Source: a virus. From it: 64,000 nt of DNA. Position numbers and translations under genes: made by a program. Of this stretch, positions 21,801-28,712 are shown one piece after another; the stretch's first letter is position 1, and the number at the start of each line of letters is the position of its first letter. The notes under the pieces are model-generated. The model was not told where the DNA came from and made no database searches. It was given only the letters and a program-made list of their open reading frames with translations. The stretch lies in IMG/VR virus record IMGVR_UViG_3300025168_000053, positions 16,262 through 80,261 of that record; one strand, written 5' to 3'.

Positions 21801-23424
21801 AAACGACCTTACTTTTGATTTTAGCGGTTATCTATTGTATAATCAATTGAATGCTGCCGTGAGCGATTACACAGGGTTTGTTTTGTATTATTCGGATGTA
21901 TCGCACACTTACCATCCCACAGATATGCCAATTCGCACTATAAAGGATGTAAGAAGCAACCCTGTTGTTATGCAAGCCGTGTCTCCAACCTTTGTTGATA
22001 ATGCAGTTGTCGCAATGAAGATACAAACGCAATCATGGTATCATTTCGATGAGATAAGAAATACTGTGAGCAAAACCGCTTTGAATTATCGTGGTCTTAT
22101 GCACTATGAACCCAGTGATTTCTTTATGGTTTCACAACAAGCATTCAACATATTCGATGGCAAGGATCGTGGCGTTATTGAGCATTTGAATGGTTCAAAG
22201 GATATTTATGTTGATGGAACTAAATTGTCGCCATCTTACTTCCCCCCTTATTTGATTGATTCAAACAACATCAAATGGCGTGTTGCTGAGATTACCCAAG
22301 TGCAGAAAAATACCCTCATGAACTTCAAGGGTATGTCTAAGAAAAGTTTGAGCGAATCAGGAATGGCCGTTGGAGGGGTCTTATCGGGGCAATTGGGCTA
22401 TATTGGCATTAGAACCACAGATGCCGCTTTGCACCTCTTGAATGACGCAGGGGGCAATAAATCGGGCGTATCAATCACGCCAACAGATGAGTTCCATAAA
22501 AACACAAGAGATGTTGAAAATTATTTGGGCGCACATCCTATGATTAGGCAAATCAATGATCACAGCACACGCTACGTTGCACGTGATACGAGAGGACTGA
22601 ACACAATGGAGGTTATGAGAAACCTTTCACAACTTGATGGTCGGCAAATAATGAGCGAAAAGAACGGAACCATACTCTTCTCAAATGATGTATTCAAAGA
22701 AAGAGGCTTGCGTATTGGAAGCGATAACGGTTCCGATCTCATTGAAGTCAGCAAGTTATTTGATTCGCCAAATGAAATCGTCATTGTTGGTGACGTTATC
22801 GCAGGGAATGAAATTGTATTCATTCGAGTTCATGATACCGAGAAAATCCGAGAAGCCGCCGCAAGCGGGGCTGAGGGTGTAGTCAAGACGCTTCGACAAA
22901 GCATACCTGGAATCAAGAGCGTTGCAGCCGCAAGAAAGTTGGCTAAAACCCTCTTAGCAAGGGCTGAAAACGGTGCGCCGATGATTAACATAAAAGGATT
23001 GATGAACGCCACTTCTATTGTTGCTGGCGACATCATAGATGTCAATTTACCAAATCAAGGGGTCGTTGGAAAGTTCGCTGTGTTTGAAGCAAAACATAAG
23101 TTCCAATCACTACGTTCCGATTTGGTGATCGGCCAGTATGAAAAAGGAATTGAAGGTCTGTTATCCGATGTCAAGACAGATACGATTGACATAAGCGGTT
23201 TGAGCGAAAGCGTAGGTGATAAGGACATCACAGATAACCTCACTATGTCGGCATCAGTCAATGTCGTTTCAGTTCACAGAATCCGTGTTCGCAACGTCAA
23301 TGAAACAGGTTTCATCATCGGTGCAAAACACAAAAACGGACTTGGGAAGATAGGTGTTAGGGATGATAATAAAAGAGCGTTCCCTATCGGCATGAGTAAG
23401 AGTCGCAACTTCGTGGTGAAATGA
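15889..23424 (+). CDS. Giant tail hub/receptor-binding protein (2,511 aa) with embedded LamG
   Basis: Encodes 2,511 residues. A complete LamG domain sits in the middle (about residues 1,244-1,475: NPVLWLKADSLNLDDGASV, MTVFVVSTVD, MAEVIIYDRDLTTAEQYEVE). The last 300 residues resemble the tail hub fold of siphovirus Gp37/gp44-like proteins: IEVSKLFDSPNEIVIVGD, repeated Ala-rich helix (SVAAARKLAKTLLARA), then IVAGDIIDVNLPNQGVVGKF. Joining a hub-type domain, a lectin domain and more than 1,200 residues of other beta-rich sequence in one chain suggests one protein that both closes the tube and contacts the host. It ends the tail operon; the next ATG is 2 nt after the stop TGA. Confidence 0.6.
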   Translation: MAETFSRVLEPAKNESWGSTSTGKYPSGVFAIHLTYPDTGYLDSVTNWVSGTNTGSWKQGLTVLVKTPLAATGSTIAEASNGNVIAVDLKAAATAALTGDGSWDLGSENATRMIAAKINSRRIKMIGGHSRTKYLKATYVRQSLPHKYQVLSARAGAGSANVINLELATCSRSGFPTELKNDFILRVENASSTKNVTNGDYQNPALRWLRSPDGGAFNAVVEATIGSSNINGSPTGGLALAGDVLNNDFTLIGESPKHTIVLSWLHKGPTDGDYWGEQNGGPFIQGMGAIGVHRLVAKPMDGGNRGIPAVNYSSSNGKAATAHTTGEGFNRFSIEGLNSCNMPDMPPPDFHSIYPTIRGITTVHPNAKTDAVTNNRLRIQPLEYGTEFPIMGTAGGQGIGVETGYNHAFSGTDAQAYVPTGSNGIHIKNISVSNTNYIASISSSLFSDSGYAREIMTTMTVNDEKVIGFQISNEERVFEDIEVIDDLGNTMTLNGGSPFGTVIRDYKITNEREDKSTGNLFLGPSNPGGEVEPNLRIQLPKQEDIPGGIFVRSGHDRVQAWSNQSWGMGGLSAPNPQVAGILEADGKPSQYDTHDRSLIFHCQRIIGDHIEDIFGLSANQENGGASSGETRIFSAHRASDHVERGSLLRQTNNGVETGNLFPHHRIRFGRQGHSFVMPFCHRGTPMSLRRQLHRSHGSAYSLMFEGESEYKHHGFGNGAATNTSSVFQLDTIDVKNSGSLYDTGSFASDGLPLDEIKGKRHFDADVKYTSATHRSVADFLFAPGQKHTNVEGTPEFVSFAESGIDGSIPTGSATKLNLQGSTFSVRNRHNTASEVMVNGFFINNYIGMGGRPEPIKIMAQDSQNNFFVRGHHEGIIIPRVATELATVPPLLVHDPERMNASRDDGQRDFGLIKGSETISGGTPDAFLCHWLAEYSHPIYFGTTREHYMTFRYRESGMPRAVSYPSVNGLLLRNHSNSTTEGQPEKALPFERMYVAQWLQNYGYNALNAGGHGNVEGLRAWNAVMMGHTTIREANGTIQLYNQNGTKRLSRGEGIGDSLNPSRIRVVKGIDLDGDSEDLNRLFYVPEPYVGIDISRRLPVRAWGIRGATNPITILGGDPTENQNTYANHLPVRFDGGPQDSQQESAYPISAVDVSSMPVPSGGSNYVEKSVPVGFVANDFTTEAHPFERNIRQSNDPIRQQEVPIGIGASLGITQNGMLAPDAMAAGAWDYELNDLRPETLPLSNPVLWLKADSLNLDDGASVASWTDSSPNKWAFTQGTASAQPSLVKRDADFNLKPHVHFDGGDNLAVSFDAKLNPNNMTVFVVSTVDSDNNAYHGIIDNMNGNTGWLLYAKMSGSDNYWQWRTGTGSGQTIISAAADTVVPNTPSIVTLKMQGSNGAGGGTTTQTLSVNGKSEATSSAVFTKKTATTSTPMLGKVGSFQLTGQMAEVIIYDRDLTTAEQYEVEAYLSRKYGVSISTSASSSHTGILHPVDTIPINKGSDPFIDLVQRSGSPSYPQQDSAGAFLTPDDRRFGHGSNFYHLRGNALHANYHAINETKGRFSYPPGGIAEAEIASNAISRVTPDLMAEISDTRQIQSRTEPRLGLVMEVESERKENKNVDYAVVGTRAVSLHTDKMLGYQFPVLPSHVINTYFANSGFTTNGTGSTSTKPDFSKKPTWSPDSNSAKGDVLGAFSSDTTRSDFKTHALDAWAVRGVSDLPAWGGVYILRKTYLRREEDSDTLRTEVDGGNGKATPSHPTRRYVDYIVRPVRPLKMFGFASDVLQDGWTLGPRCKISTAGFNHQPFARDKRYGIFEMNALRGVNGIEPITSATSAFTMDYPDANDYDVTWHLIPTANMLQHFKSDAHRFDDSGEFNSKIEARYSQATHTGGGEPVYQSETKYSVQNGIMGDHSIHAKESKATQAKQALRIYPNVTVVAHKGGSVYSVDEGSVLPAAGYLLALDFKGLLKYTRSGNDLTFDFSGYLLYNQLNAAVSDYTGFVLYYSDVSHTYHPTDMPIRTIKDVRSNPVVMQAVSPTFVDNAVVAMKIQTQSWYHFDEIRNTVSKTALNYRGLMHYEPSDFFMVSQQAFNIFDGKDRGVIEHLNGSKDIYVDGTKLSPSYFPPYLIDSNNIKWRVAEITQVQKNTLMNFKGMSKKSLSESGMAVGGVLSGQLGYIGIRTTDAALHLLNDAGGNKSGVSITPTDEFHKNTRDVENYLGAHPMIRQINDHSTRYVARDTRGLNTMEVMRNLSQLDGRQIMSEKNGTILFSNDVFKERGLRIGSDNGSDLIEVSKLFDSPNEIVIVGDVIAGNEIVFIRVHDTEKIREAAASGAEGVVKTLRQSIPGIKSVAAARKLAKTLLARAENGAPMINIKGLMNATSIVAGDIIDVNLPNQGVVGKFAVFEAKHKFQSLRSDLVIGQYEKGIEGLLSDVKTDTIDISGLSESVGDKDITDNLTMSASVNVVSVHRIRVRNVNETGFIIGAKHKNGLGKIGVRDDNKRAFPIGMSKSRNFVVK

Positions 23425-23425
23425 T

Positions 23426-23923
23426 ATGGGCGCATTTGAACAAACATGGGCGTTTATCAAGTTTGATGATGAATCACCAACGCCTTATTTGAGCAATTCT
23501 TGTAAGCGTTGCGAAGAACAATACCCGTTAATGCACGACCCCGACATACCCCCTTCAAGTCCCGACTTTCCAATACATGAACATCTCGCAACTTCTATGT
23601 GTAAAAAATGTCGCCACGATAAATTATCGGAATTAAAATGGACTCACGAAAACCACCCCGCACCAGACGTTATTGGCCTTGATGATCGACGAATGCTTAA
23701 TCACCTTGTTGATATTGGGAAATTAAAGGATGGGCAAGAGTCCACACAGAATGAGTTGGACTTTTTGAACACCCCTTGTATGATGAGTCAAACACGGTAT
23801 GAAAATGACAGGGAAGATTCTTCGAGAGCATGGATGAAACCTTTGCCCCCATGCACTTGCGGAGGATGCCCACCTCTAAGGTGGTATGAACGAATGCAGG
23901 GAATACCAGAAGGGATGGAATGA
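23426..23923 (+). CDS. Zinc-binding protein with N-terminal WAFIK tag
   Basis: Encodes 165 residues. Residues 4-12, FEQTWAFIK, form a copy of the shared tag at the extreme N-terminus (W-A instead of W-D). CKRC (about 27) pairs with CKKC (about 59), and further cysteines occur near the C-terminus (CTCGGCP), suggesting two zinc sites. It follows the giant tail gene by 1 nt and is the first of the accessory row 23,426-27,287. The family is not recognised. Tag plus position suggest a virion-associated accessory protein (inference). Confidence 0.6.
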   Translation: MGAFEQTWAFIKFDDESPTPYLSNSCKRCEEQYPLMHDPDIPPSSPDFPIHEHLATSMCKKCRHDKLSELKWTHENHPAPDVIGLDDRRMLNHLVDIGKLKDGQESTQNELDFLNTPCMMSQTRYENDREDSSRAWMKPLPPCTCGGCPPLRWYERMQGIPEGME

Positions 23924-23924
23924 A

Positions 23925-24530
23925 ATGAGCGATGGGAACTGTTATCAATGCGCTTTTCAAGCACTTATGACTGGAAATCCTGATTGGAAAAACCCACGTT
24001 TGATTCATAGCGACATAACGCATTCCAAAACAGGTGAACCATATTCTCATGCCTATGTTGCTTATGATAAGGAACTTGAGTTTCCTGAACCGATGCCCGA
24101 AGAATGGGGTGGGAACATTCCAACAATGCAATTTGTTCACGACCAATCCAATTCATTCAAAGGATCAGGCGATATACCACGTATGTTTTATGAAATGAAT
24201 GCAAAGCCAATACGTGATACAATGCGTGAATACACGCTGGAACAAATGATGGAACAGGCAATGAAGCATTCACATTACGGACCCTGGCCTAATGAAGAAG
24301 CATTTGGAAAATCATGGGATTTGATGAAATCAGGGGTCAAACGCCTCAATACCAATAAGAAAGTTCCTATGCCCTGCCCTGAATGTAGGGGTCCGATGGA
24401 ACATCAAGATGGTTATGTTGGTTCAAGTGGCCGTTATGTTGAACCTGCCTATATGTGCATGGACCCCAAAACAAGTTATTGCGAAGCAAGAAGGCATGAT
24501 GTGAAAAGTTCATTGAAGGAGATGAAATAA
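23925..24530 (+). CDS. Papain-like fold protein with WDLMK tag and zinc ribbon
   Basis: Encodes 201 residues from the ATG at 23925 (1 nt after the previous stop). The first 75 residues carry NCYQCAFQALM, then IHSDITHSKTGEP, SHAYVAYD and later FVHDQSN, which matches the Cys...His...Asp layout of papain-like or transglutaminase-like domains seen in phage and toxin proteins; Cys6 or Cys9 would be the nucleophile. Residues 127-135 read FGKSWDLMK, the shared tag. After it comes a zinc ribbon (CPEC ... MCMDP ... YCEA). The tag thus separates a putative enzyme domain from a zinc domain. Activity is inferred and untested. Confidence 0.55.
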   Translation: MSDGNCYQCAFQALMTGNPDWKNPRLIHSDITHSKTGEPYSHAYVAYDKELEFPEPMPEEWGGNIPTMQFVHDQSNSFKGSGDIPRMFYEMNAKPIRDTMREYTLEQMMEQAMKHSHYGPWPNEEAFGKSWDLMKSGVKRLNTNKKVPMPCPECRGPMEHQDGYVGSSGRYVEPAYMCMDPKTSYCEARRHDVKSSLKEMK

Positions 24531-24871
24531 TGCCAGTCCTCGACCCCCTAAAAGCCGCTTTGACCGACCACCTCCAAACGCTCATCAAGAAGTGTTCACT
24601 TGGTTCTGGGGCTTCCGATGCCTCAAGCCGTGATGGAGGCGCAGGGAATACAAAGATGAGTCAAAATACACTGGTTCAACGCATTGATGATCGAACCATC
24701 TCAGTTAGTGCGTTGTTCGATTCGCAATTGAGCAGCGAACAGGCGATTACCGAAGTTGTTCTTCATGGGGAAAACCCTCTTGACTCACCATCCTTTAGGG
24801 CAACATTCATGCCAATAAACAAGAACGGCACAAATGAAGTCCGAATTGATATTCTAATGGAAGTGAGATAG
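24530..24871 (+). CDS. Hypothetical virion-type protein
   Basis: Encodes 113 residues; its ATG overlaps the previous stop by 1 nt. The N-terminal half is helical and Ser/Gly-rich; the second half is a compact beta unit (AITEVVLHGENPLDSPSFRA, INKNGTNEVRIDILMEV) of a kind often seen in tail-fibre or decoration proteins. It lacks the tag carried by both neighbours. No specific family is assigned. Confidence 0.5.
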   Translation: MPVLDPLKAALTDHLQTLIKKCSLGSGASDASSRDGGAGNTKMSQNTLVQRIDDRTISVSALFDSQLSSEQAITEVVLHGENPLDSPSFRATFMPINKNGTNEVRIDILMEVR

Positions 24872-25224
24872 TGTCCGATAAAAAATCCGAAGAAAAGAAC
24901 GATGAAAAGATAGCCCCAGTGGTTGCAGGTGCGGCGAGAGTCGGAGTTGCAGCAGCAAAGAATCCAGCAGTTCGAGGGGCTGTTGGTGGTGCGGTTCAAG
25001 GAATGATGAAGAAACGGATTGATGAACCATTTGAGATGACATGGGAATTGATGAAAAGCGACGAGAAGGGCGACAACGCCCCAACCAACCCTGGTCTTTG
25101 GTCGCAAGCCAAATCAAAGGCACGTTCTAAGTTCAAGGTTTATCCATCAGCCTACGCTAACGGTTGGGCTTCTAAATGGTATAAATCCAAAGGCGGCGGC
25201 TGGAAGAAAAAGAGCAAGGAGTGA
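24871..25224 (+). CDS. Basic protein with VYPSAYANGWASKWYK motif and WELMK tag
   Basis: Encodes 117 residues from a GTG that overlaps the previous stop by 1 nt. An Ala/Gly/Val-rich segment (about 16-45) precedes the tag FEMTWELMK at 54-62. The C-terminal part has FKVYPSAYANGWASKWYKSK and a Gly/Lys-rich end; this motif is widespread in marine and giant phage proteins, where it accompanies DUF5872-type domains, of unknown function. Strong positive charge would suit DNA or nucleoid contact inside a capsid (inference). Confidence 0.65.
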   Translation: MSDKKSEEKNDEKIAPVVAGAARVGVAAAKNPAVRGAVGGAVQGMMKKRIDEPFEMTWELMKSDEKGDNAPTNPGLWSQAKSKARSKFKVYPSAYANGWASKWYKSKGGGWKKKSKE

Positions 25225-25229
25225 ATGTC

Positions 25230-25424
25230 ATGGTTGAGTTGAAGAAAAAAGAATGTTGCTGTGGTGCAACTGAAAAAAACCCATGCGCTTGTATGAAAAA
25301 AGGAATTATGAAATGTTCCGCAAAAGTTCCTATGTGTCAATGCTACAAAGACCTCAAAAAAGAAGGCAAGCATCCTGATGATTTGAAAAAGGCATTTACC
25401 ATTGCGTGGGATTATACATTCTAA
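25230..25424 (+). CDS. Cys-rich small protein ending in a partial tag
   Basis: Encodes 64 residues from the ATG at 25230; a GTG at 25221 overlapping the previous stop is the alternative. Eight or nine cysteines (CCCG, CACM, KCSA, MCQCY) suggest zinc binding. The C-terminus, AFTIAWDYTF, is a shortened tag that has F-x3-WD but no final lysine. This shows that the tag may sit at the very C-terminus. No family is recognised. Confidence 0.6.
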   Translation: MVELKKKECCCGATEKNPCACMKKGIMKCSAKVPMCQCYKDLKKEGKHPDDLKKAFTIAWDYTF

Positions 25425-25435
25425 AGGTGATATAA

Positions 25436-25966
25436 TTGATTGACGTTCCTATCGCCGATCTCATCTCAAAGGATTTGAGGCGATGGTTCAAAGAAAAGTG
25501 GGTGGATGTTGGCAGTAAGGACAAAGACGGCAACCACCCTCCCTGTGGCCGTAGTGACGCAAAGACTGATAGCAAAGGCTATCCCAAGTGCCGACCATCA
25601 AAGAAGGTCAGCAGCAAGACCCCTGAAACGACACGTGGCATCAGTTCAAAGGAGAAGAAGGCTATGACTCGAAGAAAGCGTTCAAAGCCACAGGGCGTTG
25701 GTGGAAAGCCAACGGTGGTTAAGAGCGATCCATTTGAAGCCGTATGGGATTCAATCATCAAAGGTCGCTTTCGAGGCTACACGCAATCAAACATCGGTGA
25801 CAGGCCATACCGACAGGCCGAACATAGAATCTGGGATATATCCCGTAAAGTCAAACGTGAGCGAACAAAACGACGATATAAGCGCAATAAAAGCAGGGGA
25901 ACTGTTCGGCCAGCCATGCGCCGTCAATTAGGCGCAGGGGGCAAAAGAGCCTCCACAAAGAGGTGA
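25436..25966 (+). CDS. DUF5872-like basic protein with WDSIIK tag
   Basis: Encodes 176 residues from a TTG preceded by AGGTGAT. Residues about 12-70 (RRWFKEKWVDVGSKDKDG, PCGRSDAKTDSKGYPKCRPS) match the DUF5872 pattern W-V-D-V...PCGRS...YPKCRP found in many phages; function unknown. The tag FEAVWDSIIK is at 100-109, followed by a strongly basic Arg/Lys C-terminus. The next gene's GTG overlaps its stop. Basic nature and tag would fit a DNA-associated internal virion protein (inference). Confidence 0.7.
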   Translation: MIDVPIADLISKDLRRWFKEKWVDVGSKDKDGNHPPCGRSDAKTDSKGYPKCRPSKKVSSKTPETTRGISSKEKKAMTRRKRSKPQGVGGKPTVVKSDPFEAVWDSIIKGRFRGYTQSNIGDRPYRQAEHRIWDISRKVKRERTKRRYKRNKSRGTVRPAMRRQLGAGGKRASTKR

Positions 25967-25974
25967 GGCTTGAT

Positions 25975-27177
25975 ATGATTTTTGATGCTGCATGGGATAT
26001 GATGAAAGCCGACATTTTTCATGAGGGGCGAGCCTATTCCAGCATGGATGATTTGATGCCTAAATTGAATCAGCAAATTGAAGGATGGGGGGGAAGCAAC
26101 AAACAATTGTCGCCATTCCCATTCCCGTATAAAAGCGGAAACTATCGGCATAAATCGTGGAAAGGAATGTCAGATCGAGGGCTTGATGATTTCATAAATA
26201 AAAATCCAGGTTTCAAATCAAGCAGCGAGATGTTGCCAGCAATGATGCCCTGGGTTGGTGGAAAAACACAAATCCAGCCATACATTAGGGGTCTTGCCGA
26301 TTTTTTCCCTAATGCCCGACCTGCTGAACTTTATGGGGGAAGCGGTTCGACAATTCTCGGTATGAACAGGGGAACTGGTTTTTATGCAGACATAAACCCC
26401 GATAATACTAACGCATTTCAACACTTAAAAGATGGTTTAGGGGTCGTTGAAATCCCAAAAACAAGAGAGCGTATGGCTGAGATGGTTTCAAGAATGAATG
26501 ATTTGAGATTTAGGCGTGATGTGAAAGGAGAACAATTGTCAAGCGATGAATTATCGGAACTCGCATCTCATTACATTGGAACAAATCATCAAGCATTTGG
26601 CAATTTGAAATATCCTAATCAAAAACAAAGGAAAAACTATCCTGAATGGTATGGTGGTTCACGATATACCGAAGGACCAATTATGGATAAACAAGGATGG
26701 CGTAAGAGTTCGGTGAGAGTTATGCCGCACAAAGTCGGAGGTCTTGATTTGAGCGCATACCCAGATAGGATGCGTGATGTTGAGATTCATACTGGGGATC
26801 TTCGAGACACACATAAATTGCTACAAGGCGACGAATACCTTTACCTCGACCCTCAATATATTGACCGAATGCACCAATATGGAGGTTCGGATGAACAACT
26901 ATCAGGTGGGGGTTATGACCAACTTCAACGAGACACCATAAGGATTGGTGCTGAACATGACGGGCCAGTTCTTTATTCAAATTATTTGGTTGGTCCAAAA
27001 TCAGGTTTGCCCAACGAAGAGATGATTGCAGATCTGCTGGATAGTGGTTTCGATGCACATACATGGATGAGAAAACCAAAGGGCAACTCAAGACCCGTAG
27101 TTGAAGTTCTTGGATTGAGAAATCATCCTGAACACGTTCAAAGAGGATTGAAAACAAAAAGACTTTTTGATTACTGA
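25975..27177 (+). CDS. Dam-like (D12 class) DNA adenine methyltransferase homologue with N-terminal WDMMK tag and DPQY motif
   Basis: Encodes 400 residues. The ATG at 25975 puts the tag FDAAWDMMK at residues 3-11; a GTG at 25963 is an alternative. From residue 92, PWVGGKTQIQPYI, then ELYGGSGSTIL and GFYADINPDN, match motifs of D12-class adenine methyltransferases that bind AdoMet. The catalytic motif, normally DPPY, is D292-P-Q-Y295 (YLYLDPQYID). A Gln here is very unusual; activity may be lost or changed. A long non-family segment of about 90 residues separates tag and methyltransferase domain. It may modify host or viral DNA if delivered with the virion; that is a hypothesis. Confidence 0.7.
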   Translation: MIFDAAWDMMKADIFHEGRAYSSMDDLMPKLNQQIEGWGGSNKQLSPFPFPYKSGNYRHKSWKGMSDRGLDDFINKNPGFKSSSEMLPAMMPWVGGKTQIQPYIRGLADFFPNARPAELYGGSGSTILGMNRGTGFYADINPDNTNAFQHLKDGLGVVEIPKTRERMAEMVSRMNDLRFRRDVKGEQLSSDELSELASHYIGTNHQAFGNLKYPNQKQRKNYPEWYGGSRYTEGPIMDKQGWRKSSVRVMPHKVGGLDLSAYPDRMRDVEIHTGDLRDTHKLLQGDEYLYLDPQYIDRMHQYGGSDEQLSGGGYDQLQRDTIRIGAEHDGPVLYSNYLVGPKSGLPNEEMIADLLDSGFDAHTWMRKPKGNSRPVVEVLGLRNHPEHVQRGLKTKRLFDY

Positions 27178-27287
27178 TGGCGAAGAAAATGGATAATCTG
27201 GATAAGGTGTTAATCCCAATTGTCATCGTTGCCACAATCATTTGGATTTATTCAATTGTGATGCACCACGAATGGTTGAGGAAATAA
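27177..27287 (+). CDS. 36-residue single-span membrane protein
   Basis: A short ORF whose ATG overlaps the methyltransferase stop (TGATG). It encodes MAKKMDNLDK, then the hydrophobic span VLIPIVIVATIIWIYSIVM, then HHEWLRK. One transmembrane helix with a basic end on both sides is visible. It ends exactly next to the stop of the convergent gene at 27288, leaving no room for a classical terminator. Role unknown; a small membrane protein at the end of a late operon could act in lysis or in virion membrane contact (speculation). Confidence 0.6.
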   Translation: MAKKMDNLDKVLIPIVIVATIIWIYSIVMHHEWLRK

Positions 27288-27563
27288 CTAACTCAACGGG
27301 TTTTGCACATTACGATCACCAAGAGTCCATCGGAGGGTCTTGATTACACCCTCCAATGCTTTCTTGTTTCGAGCGCATTCTTTCATCATGTCTTTGTCGC
27401 TGTTTTGCTTTGCTTTATGGAACTTGAGAATCCAGTCGTTTTGCTTAGATTCCGCACGAACTAACATCTGTTCGATTTGTTCCCATGAACGGTCATAGGA
27501 GAAGATTTCATGCTCTAATTGCATCATGCGAACAAAGTTGCCGCATCGTTTCAAGTATATCAA
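27288..27563 (-). CDS. Hypothetical helical protein
   Basis: Encodes 91 residues from a TTG overlapping the upstream stop by 4 nt; an internal Met pair at residues 13-14 is an alternative start. It is predicted entirely helical and charged, with a likely coiled coil (WEQIEQMLVRAESKQNDWI). No family is recognised. It is the last gene of the minus-strand block and meets the plus-strand block without a gap. Confidence 0.5.
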   Translation of the reverse strand: MIYLKRCGNFVRMMQLEHEIFSYDRSWEQIEQMLVRAESKQNDWILKFHKAKQNSDKDMMKECARNKKALEGVIKTLRWTLGDRNVQNPLS

Positions 27564-28708
27564 GCGTGTTGCGAATGAACATAAGTGATATGAACAAAAG
27601 CAGCAGGTATTCCAAGCGGTGCGGGATCGAGAAGTGTCAAATCGCCAGCATTCATAGCGAAATGATGAGGATGAACCAACTTTCCTAAAAAGTTGTTTGC
27701 ACCGTCAAATACATCCACGCTAACCAAAGGTTCGACCCCATCCTCTTCACTTAACAATGGCTTGTAAAGAAGCCCTGCTGGTGCTGCTGCGCCGAAAGGT
27801 AAAACCTTTGGCGCACCTGGGGTGAAAGGAATTGCAGTTGTTTTTGATGTTCTGTGAACGGGAGTTAATTGATATGTTCCACCGCCGCCAGGATGCAAAC
27901 CAACCCCCACATCGGATTGATAAAATAAGTGAGTTTGACCGCCTCCTTGAACTGTGGAAAAGAAACCATTAGGATTTCGTGCAAATAAGACTCCGAGATC
28001 GGTGATTGGCAAGTTGGCGGCATTGAAACCTGCGACAAAATCATTCCTTAGAGAAGATTCCGAACCGTCGCTATGCTCAATTGCCGACAAAGCAACTGGA
28101 CCAGGGCGAACAAACACCCTCTTGTCCTCTATGGCGAGGATAACAGGCCCAGATGAACCCTTGCCGACTCGAACTGCTGCCAAGACTGTATTTTGTAAGA
28201 CAAGGTGATTTGAAGGGGATTGAGGGTATAGCCCTGTGGCAGTATCAACATACGAACCGTAAGTGAAGCCAACATTACTTGGTTTGCGAGGATCAACATA
28301 AGCCAAGAGAATTGCCTCATCTCCAGGGTTTGTTCCGTTGGGTATGGCTGAACCATGATATGTTGATTGATAGTTCGTTGCAGCCGCAATATCCAACACT
28401 GAGCCAGAACCGACGTTGAAAAACATTCCATCGAGTTGAACTACGCCAGCATCAACATAAAGTTGCGAGGTGCTTCCCAATGTTCCGTTTGGTCGAACAC
28501 AGCAATTGCCGCTAACAGGGTTGTTTCTATTCGCTTCATCATATCGGTTGAGGGTGATCGGAATCACGCCGTTGCCAAGTCCACGTTCAACGTTGTTTGT
28601 CAATGATGGGCTGGTAAGGACATCGGAATCACGGAGGCCATCGTTTTGATAGGTTGATGCACCCGTAGCCGTTTTTTCATGACCCTCAGCCAGATTGGTG
28701 TTAGACAT
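27560..28708 (-). CDS. Putative virion (tail fibre or baseplate-like) protein
   Basis: Encodes 382 residues, Asn/Gly/Ser/Thr/Pro-rich and beta-rich, typical of virion surface proteins. Segments such as YVDAGVVQLDGMFFNVGSG and ILLAYVDPRKPSNVGFTYG look like a repeated beta-sandwich found in baseplate and fibre proteins, and the C-terminal half has Gly-rich loops (GVGLHPGGGG). It has no tag. It is encoded with two other virion-type genes on the minus strand, apart from the main tail cluster. The precise role is not assigned. Confidence 0.5.
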   Translation of the reverse strand: MSNTNLAEGHEKTATGASTYQNDGLRDSDVLTSPSLTNNVERGLGNGVIPITLNRYDEANRNNPVSGNCCVRPNGTLGSTSQLYVDAGVVQLDGMFFNVGSGSVLDIAAATNYQSTYHGSAIPNGTNPGDEAILLAYVDPRKPSNVGFTYGSYVDTATGLYPQSPSNHLVLQNTVLAAVRVGKGSSGPVILAIEDKRVFVRPGPVALSAIEHSDGSESSLRNDFVAGFNAANLPITDLGVLFARNPNGFFSTVQGGGQTHLFYQSDVGVGLHPGGGGTYQLTPVHRTSKTTAIPFTPGAPKVLPFGAAAPAGLLYKPLLSEEDGVEPLVSVDVFDGANNFLGKLVHPHHFAMNAGDLTLLDPAPLGIPAAFVHITYVHSQHA

Positions 28709-28712
28709 TCAA

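Noticed and set aside
25963-25977. TGAGGCTTGATATG before the methyltransferase as another promoter copy
   Set aside because: It directly abuts the ATG and carries the ribosome-binding AGGTGAGG; there is no room for a promoter of that spacing, so it more likely acts in translation.
27729-27739. GGTTCGACCCC resembling a tRNA T-arm
   Set aside because: Lies inside the coding region of the 382-residue virion-type gene, and no matching acceptor or anticodon arm can be built around it.
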